Source: Ktedonobacterales bacterium | Lineage (GTDB): Bacteria > Chloroflexota > Ktedonobacteria > Ktedonobacterales > JADMIN01 | DNA: 61,637 nucleotides | Direction: 5' to 3' | Assembly (NCBI GenBank): GCA_025935195.1 | Contig: JAICVS010000006.1 | Location: forward strand, 1 to 61,637 | Shown: piece after piece, positions 44,129 to 53,880 of the stretch | Layout of the letters: the number at the start of each line of letters is the position of its first letter | Position numbering within the stretch: position 1 is the stretch's first letter | Made by a program: the position numbers and the translations under genes | The notes under the pieces: generated by a model | The model's database searches: none | What the model was told of the DNA's origin: nothing | The model's input: only the letters and a program-made list of their open reading frames with translations

Positions 44129-44240
44129 AACCAGACAATGGCCTTATGGCAGCGGGCGGATGCGGACGGATGTCGGCGTGATGACGGTGAAGGTGTGGGG
44201 GATGGCTGTGGTGCGCATGGCAAGGGTAGACACGAACATC

Positions 44241-44272
44241 GGGGCGGGACAAGCAGACGCGCATCCCGCCCC
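44241..44272. terminator. Bidirectional stem-loop between the MutS-like gene and rho
   Basis: GGGGCGGGA (44241-44249) and TCCCGCCCC (44264-44272) form a perfect 9-bp stem with a 14-nt loop in the space between two convergent genes, 20 nt beyond the rho stop codon. Confidence 0.65.
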
Positions 44273-44291
44273 GGCGTGTCGCCGGCACGCT

Positions 44292-47018
44292 TTAGATTGT
44301 GCCGCGCTGCGCACTGGCATCCACAGCCGAGATCAACGCCGCGTTGGAGGGCGTGCGCTCCATCACCCGCAGTAGTTGCTCGGTGGCCGCCGTCACCGGC
44401 AGATCGGCGAGGCGGCGGCGTAGCGCCGTGGCCGCACGCAGCTCCTCAGGCGTCAGCAACATCTCCTCGCGGCGCGTGCCGGACTTGACGGCATCCACGG
44501 CGGGGAAGAGGCGGCGCTGCGACAGCTCGCGTGAGAGGTGCAGCTCCATGTTGCCGGTGCCCTTGAACTCCTCGTAGACCACCTCGTCCTGCCGGCTGCC
44601 GGTGTCTACCAGACACGTCGCCAGGATGGTGAGGCTGCCGCTCTCCTCCAGATTGCGCGCGGCGCCGAAGGCGCGGCGGCCGGTGTCGAGCGCCTGCGCG
44701 TCAATGCCGCCGGAGAGCGTGCGGCTGGAGCCGCGCGTCGCCAGGTTCTCGGCACGAGCGAGGCGGGTGAGCGAGTCGAGCACCATGAAGGCGTCTTTGC
44801 CGGACTCCGCGACGCGCTTGGCGCGCTCGACCGCCACCTGCACGAGCCAGGCGTGGCGCTGCGTATCCTCGTCGAAGCTGGCGGCGTAGACGAAGCCGCC
44901 GCGCGGCTCCAGGCGGGAGCGCAGGTCCGTGACCTCCTCAGGGCGCTCGCCCACCAGCACGGCCATCACCACCGCATCGGGATAGCCGGCGAGCACGGAC
45001 TCGGCCGCCTCGCGGATGAGCGTGGTCTTACCCGTCTTGGGCGGTGCGACGATCAGCGCGCGCGAGCCGAAGCCAAGCGGGGCGAAGAGATCAATGATGC
45101 GCACGGAGACGGGCTGTGGGCCTTGCTCCAGCCGGATGCGCCGGTCGGGAAAGCTGGCGGTGAGCTGCTCGAACTGCGGCCGCTCGCGCAGTTCGTCGGG
45201 GCGCACGCCGTTCACTGTGTCCACCGCGACGACGATGCGCCGGGCGGCGCGCTCCTCCGCGCGGCCGCTGACGATGTCGCCGGAGCGCAACCCGATGCGG
45301 CGCACGTCTTCGATGTTCATGCGTGCGAGCGGCTGAAGCGTGCGGCCATCCAGGATCTCGGCGGCGCTCATGCCGGAGCCACCACCCAGCCAGAGCAGGC
45401 CGGACACATCAACCGTACGCACCACCGGAGCGGGGCGTTGCGGCTGCGTGTAGCGACCTTCGGCTGGAGCCTGCGTCGGCGGATACATGCCGGAGCCATA
45501 GCCTGGTTGTTCGCGGCCGGGGCGGCCGGCGAAGCCGCCATGCCCACCGCGCCGGTCGTTCACGCCGTGCGTGCCGCGCACGCCGCGCCCGTCCTGCCGG
45601 CCCGGCATCGTCCCGCGCTGATCCGGGTAGCCGGGCTGGTTGTAGCCGCGGCGGCCGGCGCGATTCGGATAGCCTGGCCGCACAGGCGTGCCGGTGGACG
45701 TGGCGTAGCCGGTGTAGTCATAGGGGTTGGGGGGGCCATACGGCGAGATGCCATTCTGCCCACCGCCGTTCTGCGCGCCCGGCCCATACGGCGGCTGGCC
45801 CTCGTAACCGGGATTCGGCCCAGAGGGCGGTTGCGCCCGCCCACCGGCGCCGGGGCTGTATGGTCCGCCACGAGCAGGCCCTTGCTGCGCGGGCGGTTGC
45901 CCCGCTGGGCGCTGGCCTTGCGGTCCCTGTTGCCCCTGCCGGCCACCCGCACCCTGATCCTGACCACGACGGCGGTAGGGATCGTTGCCGCCCGGAACAT
46001 GTGGCATGACGCGATCAAAGCGGCGGTAGGGCCGACCGGCGCCCTCCGGAGCTGGCGCCCCTTCGTGCGTGGCGATGTCGGCAGCGGCCGGAGCGGGCGT
46101 GGGCGCGCCATCGGCGGCCGGGGCCTCCTCGGCACGAGCGGGCGCGATTGACTCTGTGCGCCGCTCAGTGGGTGTCGTGGGCGTCGTGGGCGTCGCGGGC
46201 GTCTCGGTCTGGGCATCTGGAGTCGCTGTGGCGGCTGTCTCCTCGGCGCGCGCGCGGCGGCCGAAGCGGTATGGGTTACGTACGGACGACAGCGCCGGCT
46301 GCTCACCAGAGGCCGACGTGGCTGGCTCCGGCGCGGCGCTGGCGGGCGCCGCGGCTGCGGAAACCGGCGGCTGTTCGGTCGCGGCCGTCTCGGTGGCCGA
46401 GCGCGCGGCGCGACGGCCGCGGCGTGGGGCCTCGTCTCTGGGTATGGGAGCCGCGGCGAAGGCATCGTTTGGCGCGTTCTCAGCCGGTGTGGCAGGCGTA
46501 TTGACGGCCGCGGTATCTGCCGCCGTAGCAGCGCCAGCCTCCGTGGCGTGGAGCGTGCGCGCCGCGCGTGGACGCGAAACCCGCGGGCCGCGAGCGCGAC
46601 GCGGAGCCTCATCGTTCGGCGGCGGCGTGCTCGCCGATTCCGCCGATTCCATTAGATGGAGAGTGTCAAGTGAATTCATGTGATGCGCCGTTTCTACCGC
46701 CGACGCTGCGGCGGTGACGGGTGTTGCGGTCGAAATAGTCGCTTCTGCCGTTTCTGTTGGGGCAACGCGGCGCGGCCGGCCAGGTCGGCGGCGGGGCGGT
46801 ACGGACGTGTTAGTCGTAGGACTGTTGGTCTGCTCGGCGGCTGTGTCCCGCGCGGATGACGGTCCAGCCGCATCGGTCGCGGTCCACGTTGTGGGCAGCT
46901 CCGTCCCTGATGCGGCATCGGCTGCCCGCGCTTCCAGCGGAAGCTGTTCCTGCTGGGCGGCCGCGCCCTGGCGCCGCGCACGACGGCGTGTCACGACCTG
47001 ATCCTGGTCTTCTGGCAC
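44292..47018 (-). CDS. rho: Transcription termination factor Rho with giant disordered N-terminus
   Basis: 908 residues from a GTG at 47018 with AGGAGG 5 nt upstream; the frame extends to an ATG at 47165 without a binding site. The last 370 residues are a full Rho core: OB-fold RNA-binding domain, Walker [11 protein letters not shown], the Walker B aspartate in [17 protein letters not shown]-loop and R-loop regions and the arginine-finger area ([20 protein letters not shown]). Rho is a hexameric RNA-dependent ATPase that ends transcription. The first 535 residues have no Rho_N helical domain; they are Ala/Thr/Pro-rich, then Gly/Gln/Arg/Tyr-rich (for example [17 protein letters not shown]). 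Normal Rho is about 420 residues. Confidence 0.95.
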   Translation of the reverse strand: MPEDQDQVVTRRRARRQGAAAQQEQLPLEARAADAASGTELPTTWTATDAAGPSSARDTAAEQTNSPTTNTSVPPRRRPGRPRRVAPTETAEATISTATPVTAAASAVETAHHMNSLDTLHLMESAESASTPPPNDEAPRRARGPRVSRPRAARTLHATEAGAATAADTAAVNTPATPAENAPNDAFAAAPIPRDEAPRRGRRAARSATETAATEQPPVSAAAAPASAAPEPATSASGEQPALSSVRNPYRFGRRARAEETAATATPDAQTETPATPTTPTTPTERRTESIAPARAEEAPAADGAPTPAPAAADIATHEGAPAPEGAGRPYRRFDRVMPHVPGGNDPYRRRGQDQGAGGRQGQQGPQGQRPAGQPPAQQGPARGGPYSPGAGGRAQPPSGPNPGYEGQPPYGPGAQNGGGQNGISPYGPPNPYDYTGYATSTGTPVRPGYPNRAGRRGYNQPGYPDQRGTMPGRQDGRGVRGTHGVNDRRGGHGGFAGRPGREQPGYGSGMYPPTQAPAEGRYTQPQRPAPVVRTVDVSGLLWLGGGSGMSAAEILDGRTLQPLARMNIEDVRRIGLRSGDIVSGRAEERAARRIVVAVDTVNGVRPDELRERPQFEQLTASFPDRRIRLEQGPQPVSVRIIDLFAPLGFGSRALIVAPPKTGKTTLIREAAESVLAGYPDAVVMAVLVGERPEEVTDLRSRLEPRGGFVYAASFDEDTQRHAWLVQVAVERAKRVAESGKDAFMVLDSLTRLARAENLATRGSSRTLSGGIDAQALDTGRRAFGAARNLEESGSLTILATCLVDTGSRQDEVVYEEFKGTGNMELHLSRELSQRRLFPAVDAVKSGTRREEMLLTPEELRAATALRRRLADLPVTAATEQLLRVMERTPSNAALISAVDASAQRGTI

Positions 47019-48022
47019 ACAGGCCTCCTGAGCTACTGAGGGTATCGCGTCACGGACGCGCCTGGCTGGCCGCCGGCACATCCGGAACACACCATGTTCA
47101 CGACATTCCTGAATCTGCCGGTCGTCATGGCGCCGAACTCCGGCGCGTGTAGCCGGGTTGCGCATCGAGCGCGATGCCAGCTGGACCAGATGACAGGGTA
47201 ATTCTCATGTCATGCCGGCCATGCCGGCATGCTCCTTCACACGTCATGCAAGATGACAGGGTCGCTTCACCGGGTGCCCCGGCCGGGACAATGGTCACGC
47301 GGCGCGGACACAGCAGGCGCGCAAGCGCCATGGATGCGCTCCCGACGGGAGGCGCGTGTACGCCGGCAGGTGGCGTATCAAGCATGTATACGCGGCCGAG
47401 CACATGCGGGACGGCGGCGCAAATGGAAGCGCGACACCAACGCCCGCGCGGCTGCGCAATCGCAAAGAGCAGCTACGCTGTTAGGAAATGGACAGTGGGC
47501 GCGGGACATACAAGCTACACGTACTAGACGCGCCAGCGCACGTCCCGGGCGCTCAGACCGTACCTCAAAAGGGTACCCATCGGACAGAGGGCGGCCACGA
47601 TTGGGCGGCCCGCCATTTCGGTAGACATCCTCCCCCACACGCTGGATCCGGGATGCTGGTCAGTCTCCACCTGGCATATCCTGCCGCACCGAGCCACACG
47701 AGGCGCCGGACGCCGATACGGCACGTCGCGCGCTCAACTCGCTGGCATCGCTTACCACGCGGCTACTCGATTCCTCGCGGGCAACCGGAGTTCGGCTCTC
47801 GTAATCGAGAGGGCGAATGCGTGCATCAGCAGGTCCGCTCTAAGCATAGCATGCCCGTTCCAGGGTGTCAAACCCTGGTCCGCTTTTCCCACCGTGCGGT
47901 ATCGTGCCAGAGCGTTCCCCTGATTGTATGGGGCTACGTGGCTGTCCAGCGCACGTAGCCAGCACCTATCGCAACTCCTGGACCGCCACCGCGCGCCGTG
48001 CGTCGCCGCCCCGGCCACTACA
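47019..48022. other. 1-kb tract upstream of rho without a convincing gene
   Basis: Several open frames occur on both strands but none has a ribosome binding site, recognisable product or sensible composition. Structure seen: a perfect 12-bp direct repeat AGATGACAGGGT at 47188-47199 and 47251-47262, a GCCGGC-rich palindromic patch between them (47211-47230), and a CCAGGGT-GTCAA-ACCCTGG hairpin at 47860-47878 followed by CTTTT. A long rho leader for autogenous control is possible. Confidence 0.4.
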
Positions 48023-49480
48023 CTACGGCGTCTCAGAGGGCCACGCCATCGGCGGCCGCGGCGGAGCGAACGATGGGAACGATGGGAACGATGGGGATGA
48101 TGCGGCGGGCGCGGCCTCCGGGGCAAACATACCAGACGACGCGAACGGATGCGCATCCGAGTAGACTCCTGAATATGCGCCGGGTTGCGATGCCGCATAG
48201 ATCCCCGACTGGACACCCGATTGGCTCTCAGGGGCCCACGATGGCTCGCACACTCGCCGCGCCCGCACCTCCAGATCGGCCTGCCGCGCGAGCGCCTGGG
48301 TCAGTCGCGTGGACAGCAGCGCGGTGTTCGAGGCGTTGGCGAGCGCCTGCTGTTCCAGGCTACGCAACACCTGGAAGAGCGCGTGCCGGTCAAGGCCGGG
48401 CAGCTCGCCGCTGCCACGCTCGATGCGCTGAACCTCGGCGACCAACTCCTGCGACTTGCCACAGATGTCGCGGAGCGAGACCTCCATCGCCGCCAGTAGA
48501 CGGCTCTGCTCGCTCGCTACACCGGCCAGCGAGCGCGTCGCCCGCTGCTGCCGCGCGAGCTGCTGTTGCCGCGCGAACGTCACCCCCATCTGCTGGCCTA
48601 GACGCATCAGCGCGCCCGCCAGCACATCCAGTGGGCCATACATCCCAGGCGCGAGAAAGCGGACCGCCCCGGCATCACCCTCGCTCATGCGTTGAGCGGT
48701 CAGGGCGAGCTCGGCGATCTGGGCGTTGACCTGAACTCGTTCCTGTTCGAGCTTGAGCTGCGTCTCTTCGAGCAGGCTCAGGTTCTCCATGATGCGGCGC
48801 TGGTCGGCGGACTGCGCCGCGCCGCGCGCGCGCTCATTGGCGAGGCTCTCGAGCGCCGACGCGAGCGCCTGGGCCGCCGGGCGGGCGAAGGCGGCGAGGC
48901 AGGCCACTGTCAGGGCCGCCGCCGCGGCCAGCGCCAGCGTCTGTGGCGCCCAGGCTTCCAGCCGGGCGGTGCCCATCTGCAATGCGCCGGTGGCGGCGAA
49001 GACAGCCAGCGCCAGCGCGGCGAAGGCGGCGGCGCTGCGCCACGAGAAGAGCGCGGCCGCCACCGCGATCGGCACGATGAAGAGCGCCGTGGTCAGCCCA
49101 CGATCGTTGACAAGCCAGAGGATGGTCGCCGCCACCGCGAGATCCGCCACGGGCAGCAGGCCCCGCGCGACCAGCGCCGGTAGTGAGCCGCCAAGCCGAC
49201 TCAACAATAGGCCCAGCGCGCCGGTCAACGCCATGCCAAGCGCGGGCAGCAGCACCAGCGCCGGCCCCATTCTCCCGCCGGCGATCAGCCACCACGCCAG
49301 CACACACACGGCCGCGCCGGCCAATCCAACGACGACGTGCGCCGCCGCGGCCACATCCAGCACATAGCCATCCCGGTCCGCCAGCGGTCTGGACCATGAT
49401 CCACCCGCTCGACCCGTCAAATCCACTGGCTCATCAGCCAGCGCGCGCAGCCGCGCCTCAAATTCATCCATTTTATCCAT
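48023..49480 (-). CDS. Six-helix membrane protein with cytoplasmic coiled coil (hypothetical)
   Basis: 485 residues from the ATG at 49480 (GGGAGG about 14 nt upstream; an ATG at 49471 is possible). About 45 cytoplasmic residues are followed by six hydrophobic helices to about residue 200, then a long helical region (ALESLANERARGAAQSADQ, ENLSLLEETQLKLEQERVQ) with HAMP-like and coiled-coil character, ending in a Ser/Pro/Tyr-rich tail. The layout recalls membrane sensors that lack their output domain. No catalytic motif is seen. It borders the candidate origin on the left. Confidence 0.7.
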   Translation of the reverse strand: MDKMDEFEARLRALADEPVDLTGRAGGSWSRPLADRDGYVLDVAAAAHVVVGLAGAAVCVLAWWLIAGGRMGPALVLLPALGMALTGALGLLLSRLGGSLPALVARGLLPVADLAVAATILWLVNDRGLTTALFIVPIAVAAALFSWRSAAAFAALALAVFAATGALQMGTARLEAWAPQTLALAAAAALTVACLAAFARPAAQALASALESLANERARGAAQSADQRRIMENLSLLEETQLKLEQERVQVNAQIAELALTAQRMSEGDAGAVRFLAPGMYGPLDVLAGALMRLGQQMGVTFARQQQLARQQRATRSLAGVASEQSRLLAAMEVSLRDICGKSQELVAEVQRIERGSGELPGLDRHALFQVLRSLEQQALANASNTALLSTRLTQALARQADLEVRARRVCEPSWAPESQSGVQSGIYAASQPGAYSGVYSDAHPFASSGMFAPEAAPAASSPSFPSFPSFAPPRPPMAWPSETP

Positions 49481-49880
49481 GCCCCGCCGACCTCCCATCC
49501 GCCCAGGCAGGCGACGACACGCCGGCACGTCAACGATTGTTCACCATCACACGCGAACGCAGCGTGCGTTCTCTTTGTCGAAGAAACGAAAACCCGTTGA
49601 GATCGTATGATGAACGGCTCGATCCGCTTGCGGAAAGCTGGACGGCATCCGCGCGGATGCCGCGTGCCGAACGTACGCGACGCCGGGCTATCGCGGGCGT
49701 GGCGCGCTGATGGGGTATTGGTCGCGATGGCAGCGGGAGCGGCGTATCTGCCGCGTCTGAGCGGATCAGCTCACCGTGGACGCTCTGCATATCAGACGTC
49801 CAAACGCGCGACCTGGACAATAGTATAGCCAGGAAACGAGCGCGCGTCCAGATCAGCCGCGCGTCGTGGATACCGCGTTG

Positions 49881-50619
49881 TGTGGATTTGGTGGACACCA
49901 CGGACGATGTGGATATCATCGTGCATGGGCTTTGCACGTGCGCCTTCCTCTTCACAGATCAGTTCATTCAAAAGAATAGAGAGAATCAGAAGTAGTCATC
50001 ATAGGGGCTGTGGACGGTGGGGATAACTGGCGCGCGCGAACATGCGGCGCACGGCAAAGTGGCTTGCCATGCGCCTCCGCGTCTGTGCATGTCGTTGTGG
50101 ATACATGAGCTGGTCGTGGAGAACGCCGGCAGAGCCATGGGATATCTCCTGTGCGGATGTGGACGTGTGTGGACAATCGCGGGGTGCTGTCCACATCGTC
50201 CCCAGTGTATCCACAGACCCGTCCACACCGGCGGTGGAAAGCGATCTGCCCATCCACGATCTCCCCCGGTGTGTCCACAGGGTTGTCCACACGAGCGGTG
50301 GATACGGCCACACCACCTGTCCACAGGACTTATACACAATTTACCCCACTTATCCACAGAGTTATCCACAGGAATGGGGGAAGATGGAACGACCACACAC
50401 GTCAACGAGACAGACGCACAGAGGACGCATCCGGCCGGGAGTTTTGCACAATCCGGCAAGTTGTCCACACTTTTTGGGCGGTTATCCACGGTTGAGCGAT
50501 GCTCGCTCCATCCGCTAGCCCGCGCTGCGGATTGCCCGTGGCAGCCGATTCAGCCAGCACGCGCGGGGCGCTGGTCCCAATCCACATAACCTGTGGATAA
50601 GTCGGCGGAATGTGGACAA
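49881..50619. other. oriC: Candidate chromosomal replication origin (oriC) with DnaA-box cluster
   Basis: Three perfect DnaA boxes: TTATCCACA at 50350-50358 and 50362-50370 (12 bp apart) and TGTGGATAA at 50592-50600. One-mismatch boxes at 49908, 50018, 50096, 50168 and 50611 (reverse type) and at 50207, 50283, 50330, 50461 and 50482 (forward type). Orientation is sorted: reverse on the left, forward in the middle, reverse on the right. An AT-rich stretch at about 49945-50005 could be the unwinding element. No credible gene lies in 49481-50747. Boxes in this number within 750 bp of GC-rich DNA are not expected by chance and are the hallmark of a DnaA-dependent origin. dnaA itself is not adjacent. 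Confidence 0.88.
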
Positions 50620-50747
50620 CTCGCACCACGATGGGACGCCGGTCGTGGGCGTCGCGTGTGGTCGTTGGTGGTCGGCGAACAGCAGTCGGGATATGAATGC
50701 CCCAGCCTTTCGTAGTGGTCACTTTGGGATGCGCAAGTCCTACTCCG

Positions 50748-52094
50748 CTACTCCGCTGGCAGATGCAAGAGGCGCGCGGCCGTCGCCGGCGTCACCACGC
50801 CCAGCGGGATGAGCCGCGCGAACGCCTCGGCGCGCACCGCGAAGTCCTCCGGCTCCTCCAGTCCGCCGAACGTGACGGTGAAACACGCATCGAGCCAGCG
50901 GCGCACCTTGCGCGTGAGGAAGCCGGCCACCAGCGCCGCCACCGGCGCGACCGCGCGGCGGTAGACCACGCTCTCCTGCGTCTGGCCGGTGCTGCGGTTG
51001 CTCGTCTCGGTGAAGCCCAGCTCGTCCATCGTCAGGCCGAACGCGGCGACGGTGACGTTGAGCAGGTAGCGGTCGAACTCGACCAGCGGATCGTCGCCGC
51101 CGAGCGCGTGCCACCTCGCGCCGCCGGGCAGCATCTTGGCGCGCACGCGCAGCGGATCGTTGCCGGCGAGCAGGCCGTTGAAGGCGCGCTCGTACGTCTC
51201 GATCTGCTCCGGCGTCCAGCCCATCTCGGCCGGCGGCTCGATGATGCCCAGCGGTGTCACACCGTCGGTGAAGCGCGCCAAATCGAAGTTTTGCTTGCGC
51301 AACGCCTGGTTGACACGCAGAATGATGCGCTCGACGCGCGAGAGGCCGTAGACGCTCTCGGTGCGCGCGGTCTCGCGGATGTAGTCCAGCTCGTCGCCGG
51401 AATACAGACCGGCGGGCGTGCCATACAAGAATTGCTGGTAGGCGGGCAGCGGCGGCTGTGGGATGCGCCCGTCGTCGTCCACCAGCGGTTTCACGCTTGC
51501 ACCGTCCACCAACTCCAGCGCGTGCAGGCCGCCGCCGCGCGTGCGCCGTGTGTAGACGGCCACGACATCAATCTCCAGCAGATCGCGCACGAAGGCCACC
51601 AGCCACGAGCGCAAGTCCTGCCGCCGGTCGGGGCTCTCCAGGAACGCCTCGATCTCACTGGCGCGGCGCCGCAGCTCACTCCCCGGCGCGTTCGCCCCTT
51701 CGACCGCGGCCAGCTCCGGCCGTGGGATGACGCGCAGCTCCAGCCGGCCCAGCAGATCGAAGTAGACGCGCTCGCACAACAAGATTCCGTCATACAGGGC
51801 CGCCAGGTTACGCAACTGCTCGAAACTGGTCTGCTCCGTCGCGCGCGGCCGTGTGCCGCTGTTATACGCGGCGGGATACTGCCACTGGCGCGGCGCCCCC
51901 GCTGGCGCCAGCAGCGCCGCATCGGGCTGGAGCGCCTGGCCGGGACCGAGCGCGACGCCGCCCAGCGGCCGCGCGGACGCGCCGCTCTGGCCCAGCTTGG
52001 CCCGCCGCGCGCGCGACGCCCACACGCTGTCGCCGTTCTGGCCGCTTCTGCCCTTTGTGCCCGAGCCTACACCGCCGCCATACCGCTTCGCCAT
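50748..52094 (-). CDS. Phage portal-like protein
   Basis: 448 residues, GGAGGG 7 nt before the ATG at 52094. The central part (TARTESVYGLSRVERIILRV, ALRKQNFDLARFTDGVTPLG) and the later ELGFTETSNRSTGQTQESVVYRRAV are typical of portal proteins of the HK97/SPP1-like type, which form the dodecameric DNA channel of tailed-phage capsids. The N-terminal 60 residues are Gly/Arg-rich and atypical. No terminase, capsid, protease or tail gene lies nearby, so this is a solitary gene, either a phage remnant or a domesticated protein. It borders the origin on the right, on the lagging strand for a rightward fork. Confidence 0.8.
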   Translation of the reverse strand: MAKRYGGGVGSGTKGRSGQNGDSVWASRARRAKLGQSGASARPLGGVALGPGQALQPDAALLAPAGAPRQWQYPAAYNSGTRPRATEQTSFEQLRNLAALYDGILLCERVYFDLLGRLELRVIPRPELAAVEGANAPGSELRRRASEIEAFLESPDRRQDLRSWLVAFVRDLLEIDVVAVYTRRTRGGGLHALELVDGASVKPLVDDDGRIPQPPLPAYQQFLYGTPAGLYSGDELDYIRETARTESVYGLSRVERIILRVNQALRKQNFDLARFTDGVTPLGIIEPPAEMGWTPEQIETYERAFNGLLAGNDPLRVRAKMLPGGARWHALGGDDPLVEFDRYLLNVTVAAFGLTMDELGFTETSNRSTGQTQESVVYRRAVAPVAALVAGFLTRKVRRWLDACFTVTFGGLEEPEDFAVRAEAFARLIPLGVVTPATAARLLHLPAE

Positions 52095-52367
52095 GCTGTC
52101 ACCCTCCACACCAACACTTGCAACATCCCATCACATGCCTGCGCGCCATCACAGCGCATGCCGCATTACTACTATAGAACTTTATTTCACAAAATGCAAG
52201 GGGGATAGGGCGAATGTTGCTGATAAGCAGCGGCCACCTCAGGCTCAAGTGGATGCGCACGGATGGGAGCGAGAGCCTGTCGTGCCAGGCGGCAGCGTGT
52301 CATAATCTGAGCGCGCGGCCGCCCCGCATGCCGCGCGAACCGGATGCGAATTAGAGGAGGACTTGCC

Positions 52368-52859
52368 GTGGAGAGCGTGACGACGAAAGACGAGCTGCTG
52401 GCGCGGATTCGCGCCGAGCATACGGGCTGGCGCGCGCTGGTAGCGGAGGTGGGCGAGGGACGGGTGGAGCGGCCGGGGCCGATGGGGGAGTGGACTTTCA
52501 AAGACCTGGCGGCGCACCTGAGCGGCTGGCGCGAGCGCACGATCCGCCGGCTGGAGGCAGGGCCGGGCGTCGAGCCGGCGACACTGTGGCCGGCCACGCT
52601 CACTGACGATGACGAGATCAACGACTGGATCCACGAGCGGAATTGCGACCGGCCGCTACGCGACGTGCTGAGCGACGCGGATGCCTCGCACGACCGGCTG
52701 GCGGCGGCGATTGTGGCGCTGCCGGACGCGGACGTGACGACGCCGGGGCGGTTCGTGTGGATGGAGGGCAGATCGCTGGCCGATGCCGACTTCTTCGGCC
52801 ACCTGCACGAGGAGCATGAGCCGTCGCTGCGTGCGTGGCTGGCGAACGCGGGAAGCTGA
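52368..52859 (+). CDS. ClbS/DfsB (DinB-like four-helix bundle) protein
   Basis: 163 residues from a GTG at 52368 with GAGGAGG 7 nt upstream; an in-frame ATG at 52344 lies before the binding site. The sequence TKDELLARIRAEHTGWRALV, then GPMGEWTFKDLAAHLSGWRER, matches the ClbS/DfsB family, with the last part (LADADFFGHLHEEHEPSLRAW) forming helix 4. Some members hydrolyse or protect against genotoxic metabolites such as colibactin; most are uncharacterised. A strong stem-loop separates it from the convergent sugar-transport operon. Confidence 0.87.
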   Translation: MESVTTKDELLARIRAEHTGWRALVAEVGEGRVERPGPMGEWTFKDLAAHLSGWRERTIRRLEAGPGVEPATLWPATLTDDDEINDWIHERNCDRPLRDVLSDADASHDRLAAAIVALPDADVTTPGRFVWMEGRSLADADFFGHLHEEHEPSLRAWLANAGS

Positions 52860-52865
52860 GGAGAG

Positions 52866-52913
52866 TCCTCACCTCCCGGCCCCCTCTCCCCGTGGGGAGA
52901 GGGGGAGCCGGGC
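52866..52913. terminator. Palindromic repeat acting as bidirectional terminator
   Basis: Outer arms CCCGGC (52875-52880) and GCCGGG (52907-52912) enclose inner arms CCCCTCTCCCC (52881-52891) and GGGGAGAGGGG (52894-52904). This near-perfect 38-bp hairpin lies between convergent genes. The same family occurs near 61551-61580 and inside the aconitase gene. Confidence 0.7.
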
Positions 52914-52923
52914 CGGCGCGTGA

Positions 52924-53880
52924 TCAGCCCTTGACGGAGCCGGCGAGGATGCCGCGCACGAAGTAGCGCTGGAGGCTAAAGAAGACGATCAGCGGCAGCG
53001 CCATCGAGATGAAGGCGGCGGCGGTGAGTACCTGGTAGTTGGAGCCGAAGGAGTTGACCAGGTTAGCGATCGTCACCGTCATGGGGGCGCGGTCGCCGCC
53101 GCCGATATAGATCAGCGCGACGAGCAGGTCGTTCCAGACCCACATGAACTGGAAGATCACCAGCGAGGCGAGCGAGGGCACGGCCAGCGGCAACAGGATG
53201 TTGGTGAAGACGCGCACGTGCGAGGCGCCGTCTATGCGCGCGGACTCCATCAGGTCTGAGGGCAGCGCGCCGAAGAAGCTGCGCAACAGGTAGACGGCGA
53301 AGGGCAGGCCGTAGGCGGTGTGGGCGAGCCAGATCGCGAGGTAGGAGCCGGTGATGCCCAGGCCGGTGAAGATGCTGAGGATGGGGATGAGCGTCATCTG
53401 GATGGGAACGACCAGCAGCGCGACGATGGCGAGGAAGAGCCAGTCGCGCAGGGGGAAGCGCATCCAGGCGAAGGCGTAGGCGGCGAAGGCGGCGACGAGC
53501 ACCGGCAGGATCGTGCCAGGGATGGCGATGATCAGGCTGTTGAGGAAGGCCTGGCCCAGGCCCTGGGCGGAGAGCACGTCCTGATAGTTTTGCAGCGTGA
53601 AGCTCCAGGGCGGCACGAGGCCGTTCCACCAACCGGTGGACTGCGTGGCGGCGCCGGAGCGGAAGGAGGCGACGAAGAGGCCGAAAGTGGGCACGGACCA
53701 GAGCAGCGAGATCAAGACGACGAGCGCCATGAGCAAGCCGCCGTTCAGCCGCTGGCCGAGCCGTTCCCGCGGCGAGACGGGAGTCTCGGCGAGCTCGAGG
53801 GCAGTGGGGCCGCGGACGCCAGCGATCTCTTTCTCAGCCGAGACACGGGCCGGATCGACCGGATTGTTCGTCATGCTCAT
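52924..53880 (-). CDS. Sugar ABC transporter permease, MalG type
   Basis: 318 residues with six helices. The conserved cytoplasmic loop is MESARIDGASHVRVFTNILLPLAVPSL, the EAA motif that docks the ATPase. The N-terminal 45 residues are polar, then helix 1 is LLMALVVLISLLWSVPTFGLF. The start ATG overlaps the upstream permease stop by 4 nt (ATGA), so the two are coupled and should form the heterodimeric channel of a CUT1-type carbohydrate importer. No ATPase gene is in the operon; a shared MalK/MsiK-type ATPase elsewhere is likely. Confidence 0.93.
   Translation of the reverse strand: MSMTNNPVDPARVSAEKEIAGVRGPTALELAETPVSPRERLGQRLNGGLLMALVVLISLLWSVPTFGLFVASFRSGAATQSTGWWNGLVPPWSFTLQNYQDVLSAQGLGQAFLNSLIIAIPGTILPVLVAAFAAYAFAWMRFPLRDWLFLAIVALLVVPIQMTLIPILSIFTGLGITGSYLAIWLAHTAYGLPFAVYLLRSFFGALPSDLMESARIDGASHVRVFTNILLPLAVPSLASLVIFQFMWVWNDLLVALIYIGGGDRAPMTVTIANLVNSFGSNYQVLTAAAFISMALPLIVFFSLQRYFVRGILAGSVKG

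Noticed and set aside
44118-44134. A fifth parS site at the end of the MutS-like gene
   Set aside because: Only a right-half match (ACGTGAAAC); the left arm TGTTTC is absent.
47860-47878. A tRNA T-arm-like hairpin (CCAGGGT/ACCCTGG)
   Set aside because: The loop is 5 nt, and no acceptor, D or anticodon arms can be folded around it. No tRNA or rRNA gene was found in the window.
47229-47958. Overlapping plus-strand frames upstream of rho
   Set aside because: No ribosome binding sites, extreme Arg content and no recognisable product; treated as non-coding.
49945-50005. A DnaA-trio array next to the left boxes
   Set aside because: Some TAG/GAT-like triplets occur, but not in a convincing uninterrupted series; kept only as a possible AT-rich unwinding region.
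50748-52094. A prophage next to the origin
   Set aside because: Only the portal-like gene is present; neighbours on both sides are ordinary chromosomal genes.
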